Shown here: positions 8,203 to 17,865 of the stretch, in pieces
How positions within the stretch are numbered: position 1 is the stretch's first letter
Layout of the letters: each line of letters opens with the position of its first letter
NCBI RefSeq assembly: GCF_014202505.1
Contig: NZ_JACHGW010000009.1
Coordinates: 1-64,000 of the forward strand
DNA from: Armatimonas rosea
GTDB taxonomy: Bacteria; Armatimonadota; Armatimonadia; Armatimonadales; Armatimonadaceae
Direction of reading: 5' to 3'
DNA length: 64,000 nt
Translations under genes and position numbers: made by a program
Notes under the pieces: generated by a model
What the model saw: only the letters and a program-made list of their open reading frames with translations
Database searches by the model: none
What the model was told of the DNA's origin: nothing

Positions 8203-11200
8203 ACTTAACCACGGCGGCTCTGCGCCGCCCTCTCACAATTATGGCGCTGGTTGTCGGGCTAGTTCTGACTGCCTTTGTCGCTCTGAAGCGGATGCCACGA
8301 GATATCTTCCCGGATCTGGGTGTCCCCGTAATCTATGTGGCGCAGCCCTACGGTGGCCTCGATCCGGTGCAGATGGATGGGTTTGTCACCTACTACTACG
8401 AGTACCACTTTCTCTATATCGCAGGCATCGAGCACGTCGAGAGTAAGTCGATTCAGGGAGCCGCGCTCATCAAGCTCCAGTTCCATCCGGGTACCAACAT
8501 GGGCCAGGCGATGGCGGAGACGATCTCCTATGTCAATCGTGCCCGCGCCTTCATGCCACCGGGAACAGTTCCGCCGTTCGTGACCCGCTTCGATGCGGGC
8601 AGCGTCCCGGTCGGCAACCTCGTCTTCACGTCGGAGAACCGTACCGTGGCGGAGCTTCAGGATGCGGCCCTCAACCGGGTTCGCCCCCTCTTTGCCACCC
8701 TGCCCGGCGTTTCGGCACCGCCCCCGTTTGGAGGCTCCGCTCGCTCCGTTGTCGTCCATGCCGACCCCGACAAGCTCCGCGCTTACAAAGTCTCGCCTGA
8801 TGAGGTCGTCGCCGCGGTGGCTAATGCCAATGTCATCGCTCCCTCGGGCAATATCCGCATCGGCTCCAAGATGCCTATTGTCCCAACTAATGCGACCGTG
8901 GGAGCGGTAAAAGAGCTGGAGAGCGTCCCGATCCGCGCCAGTGTCGGGGGCGGGCCTATGGTCTATATCCGCGATGTCGCCACCGTAGAAGACGGCTCGG
9001 ACATCCAGACAGGGATCGCGCTGGTCAATGGAAAGCGCACGGTCTACATTCCGGTCACCAAGCGCGCCGATGCGTCTACGCTCACTGTGGTCGAGCTGGT
9101 CAAGGCCAACATGGCAAAGTTCCAGGCCGTCCTACCCGAGGGCGTCACCGTCTCGTATGCCTTTGACCAATCGCCCTACGTCACCGGGGCTATCTCCAAC
9201 CTCTTCACGGAGAGTGTCTTGGGGGCACTGCTTACTGGCCTGATGGTTCTGCTCTTTCTGCGCGACTTTCGTAGTGCGCTGGTTGTGGTGCTCAATATCC
9301 CGCTGGCGCTCCTCGCAGCCCTCATCGGCCTGTGGCTGAGCGGACAGACTGTCAACCTCATGACACTGGGTGGCCTCGCACTCGCCGTGGGAATCTTGGT
9401 GGATGAGGCGACGGTCACCATAGAGAACCTTCATGCACACCACTCGCGTGGGGCGACCCTTGCCCGCGCCGCCAAGCTCGCCGCCTCCGAGACCGCTGCG
9501 CCGCGCCTGCTGGCGATGCTCTGTATCCTGGCCGTTTTCACCCCGGCGCTCTTCATGACCGGCGCAGCCAAGGCGCTCTTCACGCCTCTGTCGCTGGCGG
9601 TCGGCTTTGCGATGGTAGCGTCGTGGCTCCTTTCCAGCACGCTCGTCCCTGTGCTCTCCGTCTGGATTCTCAAAAAAGACCATGCCGAGGAAAAGCAAGC
9701 CGGGCCGAGCCGATTCGCCGGACTTCTGGAAGCGCTCGTCAAAGCACGGGGGGCGGTCCTTGGGCTCTACTTGCTTATCACCATTGGAATGCTAATCACT
9801 TTTGGGCGCGGAATCGCGACCGAGATCTTCCCCCGTGTGGATGGCGGCCAGCTCCAGCTACGCCTCCGAGCACCTGCCGGGACGCGCATCGAGAAGACCG
9901 AGGAGTACGCGCTCCGGGCGCTGGATACGGTGAAAGCTGAGGCGGGCGATAAGAATATCGAGGCGACACTGGGCTTTATCGGAGTCCAGCCGCCCAGCTT
10001 CCCGGTCAATCTCATCCACCTCTGGACGGGCGGACCACAGGAAGCCGTCTTGCAAGTACAGCTCAAGAAACACTCCGGCGTCGCGCTGGAGCCGCTGAAA
10101 GAGCGCCTCCGGGCACGGCTCGCGGGAGAGCTTCCAAGTGTTTCGCTCTCGTTTGAGCCTGCGGATATCATCAGCCGCGTCATGAGCTTCGGCTCGCCAA
10201 CGCCTATCGAGATTGCCATCGCCGCGCCGAGCCTGCCCGTGGCGCGGGATTATGCTGAGAAGGTCAAGACCGAGCTGGCAAAGATTCCCGCGATCCGGGA
10301 CTTGCAGTTTAGCCAGGCTCTAGACTATCCAACTCTCCAAGTGAACGTGGACCGCGAACGAGCCGCGAGCCTTGGGATGACGACCGCCGACGTGCTCCGC
10401 TCCGCCGTTCCCGCAACGTCGTCGAGCCGGTTTACGGTGCCCAACTACTGGGCAGATCCCAAGTCTGGGATTGCCTACCAGGTGCAAGTAGACCTGCCAA
10501 TCCCTCAGATGAACTCCCTGGAGAGCCTGCAAAACGTCCCCGTAGCAGGCAAGTCAGGACAGGCGGCACTGCTGCGCGACGTGGCGACCATCACACCAGG
10601 CACGGCTCCCGGTGAGTACGCCCGCTACAACTCTCAGCGTATCGTGACGCTCACCGCCAACGTCGCCAGCAGCGACCTGGCAGGAGTCGCAACGCAAGTG
10701 GAGAAGGCGGTCAAGACCGCAGGACCCGCACCACCAAAAACGACGCTCGCGATTCGTGGCCAAGTACCGACATTAACGGAGCTCCTCGATGGTTTACAGA
10801 GCGGATTTGTGGTAGCTGTGGGTGTGATTCTGCTGCTTCTCGCGGCGAGCTTCCAGTCTATTCGATTGGCCCTTACCGTGCTGGTCTCACTTCCCGCCGT
10901 GGTGCTGGGTGTGGTTCTCTCACTGCGGCTCACGGGGACAAGCCTCAATATCCAGTCCTACATGGGCGCGATCATGGCAGTTGGCGTCGCCGTTGCCAAT
11001 GCTATTCTTCTGGTCACCTTTGCCGAGCGGTCACGGCTGAAGGGTAGAAGCGCGATAGAAGCGGCAGTGGAAGGCGCAACCTCCCGTTTGCGTCCGATCC
11101 TGATGACAAGCCTTGCGATGATCGCGGGCATGGTCCCCATGGCGCTAGGTCTAGGTGAGGGTGGTGCGCAGACCGCCCCGCTAGGCCGTGCGGTCATCGG

Positions 11201-11345
11201 AGGACTTGCCGCCGCTACTCTCGCCACCCTCTTTGTCCTACCCGCCGCCTTTGCCCTCGTGCAAAGCCGCGTCACCAAACGAACCGCCTCGCTCGACCCC
11301 GACGACCCGGAGAGCGGACACTTTACCGGAGAAACGGAACTATGA
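8199..11345 (+). CDS. RND efflux transporter, inner-membrane pump
   Basis: 1048 residues, the normal size for the HAE1/AcrB-like family: a first membrane helix, a large periplasmic loop, a central block of helices with the proton-relay Asp in [15 protein letters not shown] (about D401; the usual second Asp is Glu), a second periplasmic loop and a final helix block. It transports substrates outward at the expense of the proton gradient together with the TolC-like channel and the adaptor. Gene order is channel-pump-adaptor with 4-bp overlaps on both sides, so the stoichiometric complex is made from one transcript, probably controlled by the divergent PadR gene. The substrate is unknown. Confidence 0.95.
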   Translation: MNLTTAALRRPLTIMALVVGLVLTAFVALKRMPRDIFPDLGVPVIYVAQPYGGLDPVQMDGFVTYYYEYHFLYIAGIEHVESKSIQGAALIKLQFHPGTNMGQAMAETISYVNRARAFMPPGTVPPFVTRFDAGSVPVGNLVFTSENRTVAELQDAALNRVRPLFATLPGVSAPPPFGGSARSVVVHADPDKLRAYKVSPDEVVAAVANANVIAPSGNIRIGSKMPIVPTNATVGAVKELESVPIRASVGGGPMVYIRDVATVEDGSDIQTGIALVNGKRTVYIPVTKRADASTLTVVELVKANMAKFQAVLPEGVTVSYAFDQSPYVTGAISNLFTESVLGALLTGLMVLLFLRDFRSALVVVLNIPLALLAALIGLWLSGQTVNLMTLGGLALAVGILVDEATVTIENLHAHHSRGATLARAAKLAASETAAPRLLAMLCILAVFTPALFMTGAAKALFTPLSLAVGFAMVASWLLSSTLVPVLSVWILKKDHAEEKQAGPSRFAGLLEALVKARGAVLGLYLLITIGMLITFGRGIATEIFPRVDGGQLQLRLRAPAGTRIEKTEEYALRALDTVKAEAGDKNIEATLGFIGVQPPSFPVNLIHLWTGGPQEAVLQVQLKKHSGVALEPLKERLRARLAGELPSVSLSFEPADIISRVMSFGSPTPIEIAIAAPSLPVARDYAEKVKTELAKIPAIRDLQFSQALDYPTLQVNVDRERAASLGMTTADVLRSAVPATSSSRFTVPNYWADPKSGIAYQVQVDLPIPQMNSLESLQNVPVAGKSGQAALLRDVATITPGTAPGEYARYNSQRIVTLTANVASSDLAGVATQVEKAVKTAGPAPPKTTLAIRGQVPTLTELLDGLQSGFVVAVGVILLLLAASFQSIRLALTVLVSLPAVVLGVVLSLRLTGTSLNIQSYMGAIMAVGVAVANAILLVTFAERSRLKGRSAIEAAVEGATSRLRPILMTSLAMIAGMVPMALGLGEGGAQTAPLGRAVIGGLAAATLATLFVLPAAFALVQSRVTKRTASLDPDDPESGHFTGETEL

Positions 11346-12958
11346 AAACGCTCCTCTTGGGATTCGCCGCACTGAGCGGTCTTACGATGGTTGGCTGCAC
11401 GCCGCAGACCTCAGCTCAGGCACCTGCCACGGCACCGGCTCCTATTGTCCCGGTTCAGGTCATCACGCCCGAGAAGCGCGATGTCTCACGAATGCTCACG
11501 CTTCCCGGCGATATCGTGGCAGGGGAACAGGCGACCCTCAACGCTAAAGTACCCGGCTATCTTGACCAAGTGCTGGTGCGTGAAGGCGATACCGTTCGTG
11601 CTGGGCAGCTCCTGGCGACGCTTCGCGCCCCCGAACTCGATGCCGAGAAGCGCCAGGCGGAGCAGGCCCTGAGCGCACTGCAGGCATCAGCCAAGGGAAG
11701 CGAGGCGACCCGGCAACGCACGGGTATTGAAACACGGCGCACGCGGCTTCAGGTGGATAAGGCAAGAGCGGAGCTGGCACAGGCGGAGGCCGAGCAGTCG
11801 CGCTCAGAGGCGCTGGTAAAGCAGGCAACGGGAGCCATTCAGGAAGCGAAGACCCAAGCCACTCAGGCAAAGAGTGCTGTGGAAGAAGCTCGGGCATTGG
11901 TGGCAAAGGCCGAATCGGAGAAAGAGGCGACCCAGGCAGAGCTGGAGCTGGCTGAGGCGACCTTTGGGCGATTGGATGGCATCTACCAAAAGGACAAGCG
12001 CCTCATCGCCGCGCAGGACGTGGACACCGCCAAGAGCAAGCGCGATGCCGCGAAGAGTCGGGTTGTGGCAGCAGGCAGCCAGCTTCAGGCCGCTCGTGCC
12101 CGTGTCGAGACAGCGCAACAGCAGGCGGAAGGAGCAGCGCAGCGCGTTCCTCAGCTAGAAGCGAGTGCAGAGGCATCTGAGGCGCAGGTGCGCTCGGCAA
12201 AAGCAAAGGTTGAGGCGCTACGTGAGCAACTTAAAGTAGCTCAGGCAGAGGTCGAGCTGGGTAAGGGACAGGAGCAGGTCGCTTCCGCAAAGACGCAGGA
12301 GAGTCGCTTCCAGGTTGGAGCGGGGGTGGGCGCTGTCGAGAAGCTAGCGGTGCAGGCCGAGTATCGCCAGATTCGCGCTCCCTTCAACGGAGTGGTCGTC
12401 CAGCGCCACGCCGACCCCGGCGCGTTTATCCAAGCGAACCCAATCCTGACTGTCGCTACAACAAACACGGTGCGGATTCGCTTCTACGTCCCCGAGTCCG
12501 AGACTGATCTGGTCAAGACCGGCACTACTGTCAAGATCGAGGCGCGAAACTTGGCAGAACCCGTGACCGGGCGAGTCTCGCGCACCGCCACCGCGCTTGA
12601 TCCCAAGACTCGGACGCTCTTGGCGGAGGTCGATCTGAGCAATACGGCCAAGGCACTGTTCTCAGGTACCTACGCCACCGTAAAGATCACGCTAGAGACC
12701 CACCCGCAAGTTATCGCCCTTCCGAGCGCGGCGATTGGCTCAGACAAGTCCGGCAAGTTCGTCTTTATCAATGACGGCGGCAAGGCAAAACGAGTGCCGA
12801 TCAAGATTGGCTTCGACGACGGCAAGTTCACCGAAGTCACCGAGGGGCTCAAGGGCGACGAGACCGTAGTCGTGACTGGGCGGGACCTGCTGGCCGGGGG
12901 AACGAAGCTTGAAACGGCTTCCTGGACGCCACCAACCCCAGCCCCAAAAACTCGCTAG
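11342..12958 (+). CDS. Periplasmic adaptor (membrane fusion) lipoprotein
   Basis: 538 residues with a lipobox-like MVGC giving C19 as probable lipidated residue, a biotinyl-lipoyl half motif ([20 protein letters not shown]), then an unusually long Ala/Glu/Gln-rich coiled-coil hairpin (about residues 105-325), the second lipoyl half ([18 protein letters not shown]) and beta-barrel and membrane-proximal domains. Most AcrA-like adaptors have 380-420 residues; the extra length lies in the hairpin. It connects the RND pump with the TolC-like channel. It overlaps the pump gene by 4 bp. Confidence 0.93.
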   Translation: MKTLLLGFAALSGLTMVGCTPQTSAQAPATAPAPIVPVQVITPEKRDVSRMLTLPGDIVAGEQATLNAKVPGYLDQVLVREGDTVRAGQLLATLRAPELDAEKRQAEQALSALQASAKGSEATRQRTGIETRRTRLQVDKARAELAQAEAEQSRSEALVKQATGAIQEAKTQATQAKSAVEEARALVAKAESEKEATQAELELAEATFGRLDGIYQKDKRLIAAQDVDTAKSKRDAAKSRVVAAGSQLQAARARVETAQQQAEGAAQRVPQLEASAEASEAQVRSAKAKVEALREQLKVAQAEVELGKGQEQVASAKTQESRFQVGAGVGAVEKLAVQAEYRQIRAPFNGVVVQRHADPGAFIQANPILTVATTNTVRIRFYVPESETDLVKTGTTVKIEARNLAEPVTGRVSRTATALDPKTRTLLAEVDLSNTAKALFSGTYATVKITLETHPQVIALPSAAIGSDKSGKFVFINDGGKAKRVPIKIGFDDGKFTEVTEGLKGDETVVVTGRDLLAGGTKLETASWTPPTPAPKTR

Positions 12959-12971
12959 TTTTCTCGCCTAG

Positions 12972-13256
12972 CCTATAGGGGTTCTTTGCCCATCGCCCCG
13001 GAAAGGTATAGTTGGGCATTTCCCAACTCCTTGCGGTGACGGAAATCACCTGATTTCCGTTGATCACAGATGGTGCCATGATGCGGTTTTGGATTTCCTC
13101 ACTCTCATCACGACCACCTCACGAAAAGTATTGACGGATACGGAACAGTCGGATTTGTCACGAAAACATAGCTAATTAATGTTTTCCGTGCTCTGAACGG
13201 GCAGATTTCAGCCAACTATACCTTTCCGGGGCGATGGGCAAAAAGCCCCCTATAGG
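12972..13256. mobile_element. MITE-like element with 44/45-bp terminal inverted repeats
   Basis: The left end (12972-13015) and the right end (13212-13256) are near-perfect inverted copies: both begin CCTATAGGGG and contain TTTGCCCATCGCCCCGG and AAGGTATAGTTGG; they differ at two or three positions and a 1-bp indel. About 195 bp lie between them, containing no convincing gene. The element sits between the efflux operon and the convergent AraC gene. Size and structure fit a miniature inverted-repeat element or a long bidirectional hairpin. No clear target-site duplication was seen. Confidence 0.6.
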
Positions 13257-13273
13257 ACTTTTCCCAGAAAAGT
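13257..13273. terminator. Short hairpin after the MITE-like element
   Basis: ACTTTTC-CCA-GAAAAGT forms a 7-bp stem between the end of the MITE-like element and the stop codon of the AraC gene. It may help terminate the leftward AraC transcript. The stem is A+T-rich and no U-run follows, so support is weak. Confidence 0.3.
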
Positions 13274-13328
13274 AGGCGTCAAGTTCAGCAAAAGGTGCGG
13301 GATTTGAAGTATCGAAGTATGGTTTGTT

Positions 13329-14207
13329 TTAGTGCACAGGATAGACAGTGCTCAATTGAGTCTGTCGATATTCCCGCGGCGTGCAACTGAAGTTCTGACG
13401 GAATGCTTCGTTGAATCGACTCAGCGAGCCAAACCCAGAGCTAAGGGCAATGTGAAGGATGGAATCTGCTGTCGTAACCAGGAGACGCTGTGCATGCGCC
13501 AGCCGGTGCTGCGTTAGGTACTTGGTCAAGGTCGTGCCGAACGTCTGCTGAAACAGAGCCATCGCGTAGTTGGGATGGAGCCCTACTTCCTGCCCAATTA
13601 TCGCGGCTGTGAGAGGATGGGTGTAGTTTTGTGCGATATACCAGGCGATCTCCTCCGCCTTACTTAGGTACTCCCCATCGATTCGCAAAGAAGCCTTACG
13701 CATACTTTCGGCCTCGTTGAGACTCTCCCCGTCCAGGCTTAGAGCCAGCCGTCGTAGGCGTGCCTGGATCTCCAGCAAACTCGCCTCGCGGCGTTCCGCT
13801 AAGCCACTTTGTAGATCGTCGCTCCACAGCACGAGCTGCTGTAGATCCATTGCGAGGCGGTCTGAACCGGGCTCTAGGAGTATCCCTCCACGGAGAATCG
13901 CTTGGGTGAAATGCTCGGGGAGCCGCCACTGGAGAAACCAAACGAGGGGCAGGGTCAGGACAAAGTACTCCGAGAGTCCCTCGAAGGCAACGACCTGGTG
14001 GGGAATGCCTGCCCAGAAAACAGCCAGCCGCCCCGCAGGCACTGTCACCTTCTGGCCACCCATCAGGTAGGTAACGCTTCCGCTCTCCAGCAGGTTCAGC
14101 TCGATCTCATTGTGCCGGTCGCTACGGGGCATGGTTGTGGGCTGCCACCTCACGCAACTGAAACCGTAGGGCGAGAAGTCAGGGCGGGACGGGTTGAATC
14201 GCTCCAT
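13329..14207 (-). CDS. AraC-family transcriptional regulator
   Basis: 292 residues: an N-terminal cupin-like sugar-sensing domain (EIELNLLESGSVTYLMGGQ, the FWAGIPHQV segment) and a C-terminal double helix-turn-helix with the AraC signature (ILHIALSSGFGSLSRFNEAFRQ followed by CTPREYR). The ATG at 14207 was chosen because the protein family starts at this point; the 49 codons upstream are open but run into the promoter region of the divergent dehydrogenase. It is very likely the activator of the sugar-type genes at 14299-18969. Confidence 0.9.
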   Translation of the reverse strand: MERFNPSRPDFSPYGFSCVRWQPTTMPRSDRHNEIELNLLESGSVTYLMGGQKVTVPAGRLAVFWAGIPHQVVAFEGLSEYFVLTLPLVWFLQWRLPEHFTQAILRGGILLEPGSDRLAMDLQQLVLWSDDLQSGLAERREASLLEIQARLRRLALSLDGESLNEAESMRKASLRIDGEYLSKAEEIAWYIAQNYTHPLTAAIIGQEVGLHPNYAMALFQQTFGTTLTKYLTQHRLAHAQRLLVTTADSILHIALSSGFGSLSRFNEAFRQNFSCTPREYRQTQLSTVYPVH

Positions 14208-14298
14208 TGCCTTAGGATACCGCAGGTTTCTTCCCTTTTTCAGGAAGTAACACGTGAATACTTGTGCAACAATAGAAATCACTGGAGAAAGAAAACAG

Positions 14299-15453
14299 AT
14301 GCATGCAGTGAGAGCTGCCGCCATGACGGCACCGGGAGCCATGGAGCTCCGCACCTATCCCTACCCCACTATCGACCATGACTCCGCGATTCTCAAGATC
14401 GACATGACGGGAGTCTGTGGCACCGACAAGCATATCTTCAAGGGCGAGGCCATGGAGCTTCGTGGCAAGTCCATCTTCCCCTATGTTGGGGGACACGAGA
14501 TTATCGGGACGATTGTCGAGATCGGCGACACTGCCGCCCGCACGATGGACTATGACAACCAGCTCTTAAAGATAGGCGACCGGGTGGCCGTGGCGGTCGA
14601 GGTGAACTGTGGCACGTGCTGGTACTGCCGCAACCACTACAACAACACGACCTGCGAGAACCAGATCATGGCCTATGGCCTCCATCCCAACGCCGACACC
14701 GCGCCGTTTCTGCGAGGGGGTTGGTCGGAGTACATGTACGTCATGCCAGGGACGCACCTCTTCAAAATCCCCGAGGAGCTGCCCACGGATGTCGCGGTCT
14801 TCGTCGAAGAACTTGCCGTCGCCTACCACTCGCTCGCCAAGGCGACCGGGCCGTTCCCCGCCGTGAAAGAGGGCTTTGGCCCCGGCGACTCCGTGGCCGT
14901 GCTAGGCAATGGGCCACTGGGAATCCTGCACGGGATCATGGCCAGTATCCACGGCGCGGGCCTGCGGATCGCCACCGACCTCGGGGAACTGCGTCTTGCC
15001 AAGGCAAAGGAACTCTACGCCGATGTGACCATCAACGCGGCCAGCACCACAGCGGCGGAGCGCATCGCCCAGGCACGTGAGCTTACCGAGGGCGTTGGGC
15101 CGGACTTGGTGATTGAGTCCGCAGGCGAGCCCGAAGCCTTTGTCGAAGCGCTTCAGATGGTGCGCAAGGGCGGGACGGTGATCGAGGTAGGCAACTGGGT
15201 AGACTTAGGCGTGCCCGTGGAGCTAGACGTGATGCGGCATATCGCCTCCAAGAACCTTCATATCTACTCGGTCTTTCACTGTGGTACCAACTGGCGGCCC
15301 GTGCTCAAGGTGCTGGATCAGCAGCGCAAGAACTACAACTTCGCCTCCCTGATCTCCCATCAGTTCAACCTGGAGGAGCTGGTGGAGAACATCGGAATCG
15401 TCACCGACCCCAATGCCTGTGTCAAGGTCGAGGTCGTCCCGCACAAGGCCTAA
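14299..15453 (+). CDS. Zinc-dependent alcohol/polyol dehydrogenase
   Basis: 384 residues. Catalytic-zinc ligands are visible in GVCGTDKH and GGHEIIG, structural-zinc cysteines in CGTCWYC and NTTCE, and the nucleotide-binding glycines in VLGNGPLG. The start at 14299 has GGAGAAAG 9 bp upstream; the ATG at 14254 gives 15 extra residues outside the family. It is the first of four genes running rightward and lies opposite an AraC regulator, so oxidation of a sugar, polyol or inositol-like compound is likely; the substrate cannot be named. Confidence 0.88.
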   Translation: MHAVRAAAMTAPGAMELRTYPYPTIDHDSAILKIDMTGVCGTDKHIFKGEAMELRGKSIFPYVGGHEIIGTIVEIGDTAARTMDYDNQLLKIGDRVAVAVEVNCGTCWYCRNHYNNTTCENQIMAYGLHPNADTAPFLRGGWSEYMYVMPGTHLFKIPEELPTDVAVFVEELAVAYHSLAKATGPFPAVKEGFGPGDSVAVLGNGPLGILHGIMASIHGAGLRIATDLGELRLAKAKELYADVTINAASTTAAERIAQARELTEGVGPDLVIESAGEPEAFVEALQMVRKGGTVIEVGNWVDLGVPVELDVMRHIASKNLHIYSVFHCGTNWRPVLKVLDQQRKNYNFASLISHQFNLEELVENIGIVTDPNACVKVEVVPHKA

Positions 15454-15458
15454 CGACT

Positions 15459-16817
15459 ATGCTGCTATCTCGGAGAGAACTGCTGGGCGCGGTTGCGAGC
15501 ATGGCATGCCGACCCCCACAAGCCCGAGGAAAAGGAAAGATGATGCGTCTAAAAGTTAGCGAAAATCGAAGATTTCTGGCCTATGAAGACAATCGGCCGT
15601 TTTTCTACTTGGGCGACACCGCCTGGGAGCTGTTTCACCGGCTCAATCGGGAAGAAGCGGATATCTATCTCAAGGACCGCGCCGCCAAGGGCTTCACCGT
15701 GATCCAAGCGGTCGCACTGGCGGAGCTGGACGGTCTCCACACACCTAATCCCTATGGTCATATCCCCCTACAAAACGATGACCCTACCAAGCCGAACGAA
15801 GACTACTTCCAGCACGTAGATTACATCGTCGATAAGGCCGCCTCGCTCGGCCTGTTTATCGCGATGCTTCCGACTTGGGGCGACAAGTGGAACCTCAAGT
15901 GGGGCAAGGGGCCGGAGATCTTCACGCCAGAGAACGCACGGGTCTACGGAGCGTGGCTGGCGAAGCGCTACGCCCAGAAGCCTATTATCTGGGTGCTAGG
16001 CGGCGACCGTCCCCCGGAAACGGCGGAGCACAAGGCGATTACCCGAGCGATGGCGGAGGGCATTCGCGCCTCGGTGGGCAAGACCCAGCTCATCTCCTAC
16101 CACACCTACGGCGGCCACAGCTCGGCCAACTACTACCACGATGACTCCTGGCTGGACTTCAACATGTTCCAGACCGGACACAAGCGCGATCAGGAGAGCT
16201 GGCTCAGCATCAGCACAGACTACCAGCGCACACCAATCAAGCCCTGCATGGACGCCGAGCCGGGCTACGAGAACATGCCCAACGATCTCAAAGACGCCGA
16301 GGTGCGTATCCAGACGCATCACTGCCGCAAGTATCTCTACGGAGCGCTCTTTGCTGGAGCACACGGACATACCTACGGCTGCAACGATATCTGGCAGATG
16401 TGGGCACCGGGACGGCAATCTGTGATCCACGCGAACCTCCCCTGGAGTGAGGCGATTCATCTCCCCGGCTCGGGACAGATGCACTTTGCCAAAGACCTGC
16501 TCCTGACACGCCCCTTCTTCACACGGATTCCTGATCAGATGTTAATTGTCAGCGACACGCACTCCGGTGGCAGCTATATCTGCGCGACACGCGATAGTGA
16601 AGGAACCTACGCGCTGGTTCACTCTGCCGCCGGGCTTCCCTTCACCTTGGACCTGAGCAAGCTCCGCGGCCCCCTTGATGCCGCTTGGTTCGACCCGCGC
16701 ACAGGAGCGAGCACGCCCATTAGCACCATTGAGGCGAAGGGCGAAAAAGAGTTCCATCCCCCGACACAGGGCGAGACGCAGGACTGGGTCTTGACGCTGG
16801 ATCGGAGCAAGGGATGA
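15459..16817 (+). CDS. DUF4038 glycoside hydrolase (apiosidase-like)
   Basis: 452 residues. A short Tat-like leader (LSRRELLGAVASMA) is followed by a (beta/alpha)8 DUF4038 domain (about 25-370) with GDTAWELFHRLNREEADIYL, the WVLGGDRP segment and the NIWQMW-like DIWQMW near the end, then a small beta domain (collagen-binding-like, about 375-450). DUF4038 enzymes include apiosidases (GH140). It starts 5 bp after the dehydrogenase stop and overlaps the DUF1593 gene by 4 bp. Exact sugar specificity is not visible. Confidence 0.85.
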   Translation: MLLSRRELLGAVASMACRPPQARGKGKMMRLKVSENRRFLAYEDNRPFFYLGDTAWELFHRLNREEADIYLKDRAAKGFTVIQAVALAELDGLHTPNPYGHIPLQNDDPTKPNEDYFQHVDYIVDKAASLGLFIAMLPTWGDKWNLKWGKGPEIFTPENARVYGAWLAKRYAQKPIIWVLGGDRPPETAEHKAITRAMAEGIRASVGKTQLISYHTYGGHSSANYYHDDSWLDFNMFQTGHKRDQESWLSISTDYQRTPIKPCMDAEPGYENMPNDLKDAEVRIQTHHCRKYLYGALFAGAHGHTYGCNDIWQMWAPGRQSVIHANLPWSEAIHLPGSGQMHFAKDLLLTRPFFTRIPDQMLIVSDTHSGGSYICATRDSEGTYALVHSAAGLPFTLDLSKLRGPLDAAWFDPRTGASTPISTIEAKGEKEFHPPTQGETQDWVLTLDRSKG

Positions 16818-17803
16818 GACGCGCCTTTCGGCCCCGTGTCGTGGTTCTTACAGACTTCCCCCCACTCGATACGATCCCCGGTGGCGCGGGCTACGGCCCT
16901 CCGAACAAGCGCAGCGACACCGACGACCTCCAGTCGATGGTTCGGTTTCTGCTGTATACCAACGACTTCGAGGTTGCGGGGCTTGTCGCCACCTCAGGCA
17001 CCTTCGCCAATATCGCAAGCAAGCAAAATATCCTGGACATGCTGGCACTCTACGAGCAGGTCTATCCGAACCTGCGACGGCATGATAAGCGCTACCCGAC
17101 GGCGGCGCGGCTGCGGTCGGTCACCTGGCAAGGAGTATCGGGGAGCTATGGCCGTCCAGCGGAGCAGCTCATCGGGCAGGGCAAAGATAGCGAAGCCTCT
17201 GAGAAGATCATCGGTCTGCTCGATAAGCCGGACTCACGCCCGATTTGGTTCTGTGTCTGGGGCGGTCCCTGTGACCTTGCGCAAGCCCTCTGGAAGATCA
17301 GGGAGACACGGACACCCATCGAAGCGGAACGGCTGCTGGCGAAAGTCCGCATCTATCTCATCGGCCTACAGGACGGCACGGGTCAGTGGCTCCTGGACAC
17401 CTTCCCCAAGCTATTTGTCATCGTCTCCAAGGGCAACTACATGGGGATGTTCAACAACGCGCGGGGTGCTAAAACTGAGCTTTCTGATCTTGCTTGGGTG
17501 AATGAGCACGTACGAACAGGCCATGGGCCTCTGGGTGCTGCTTACCCAAAAAGTGGTTTTTACCCAGAGACGCCTGGGGTTTGGGAGGGAGACTCCCCCT
17601 CCTTTCTGTACTTGGTCAGCGCTACTCGCAGGCTGAACGACCCTGAAAAACCGGATCAGCCGTCGTGGGGCGGTCAGTTTGTGCGCGTCGATCCAACTCT
17701 GGATCACTGGACTGACGCTCCCGCTGGTGCAGAGAGTATCTGGCGCTGGCGCGAGCCGTGCCAGAAGGACTTCGCCCTGCGTATGGACTGGTGCACTACG
17801 TAG
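16814..17803 (+). CDS. DUF1593 nucleoside hydrolase-like protein
   Basis: 329 residues. The N-terminal VVLTDFPPLDT and SDTDDLQSMVRFLLYTNDF segments have the clustered aspartates of the DUF1593 / inosine-uridine nucleoside hydrolase-like fold; VWGGPCDLAQAL and the GNYMGMFN segment also fit. The family is found in polysaccharide-degradation clusters and probably hydrolyses a glycosidic bond, but its substrate is not known. It overlaps the preceding DUF4038 gene by 4 bp and belongs to the same operon. No signal peptide is evident. Confidence 0.82.
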   Translation: MRRAFRPRVVVLTDFPPLDTIPGGAGYGPPNKRSDTDDLQSMVRFLLYTNDFEVAGLVATSGTFANIASKQNILDMLALYEQVYPNLRRHDKRYPTAARLRSVTWQGVSGSYGRPAEQLIGQGKDSEASEKIIGLLDKPDSRPIWFCVWGGPCDLAQALWKIRETRTPIEAERLLAKVRIYLIGLQDGTGQWLLDTFPKLFVIVSKGNYMGMFNNARGAKTELSDLAWVNEHVRTGHGPLGAAYPKSGFYPETPGVWEGDSPSFLYLVSATRRLNDPEKPDQPSWGGQFVRVDPTLDHWTDAPAGAESIWRWREPCQKDFALRMDWCTT

Positions 17804-17865
17804 TTGGGATACCTTGGCGCATCATCTGTGGGGATAATCCGACGCAGTAGATAGTACAATTCTTC

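Noticed and set aside
12849-13079. 76-codon frame reaching into the MITE-like element
   Set aside because: It is antisense to the adaptor gene and its product follows the terminal repeat sequence; no sign of a gene.
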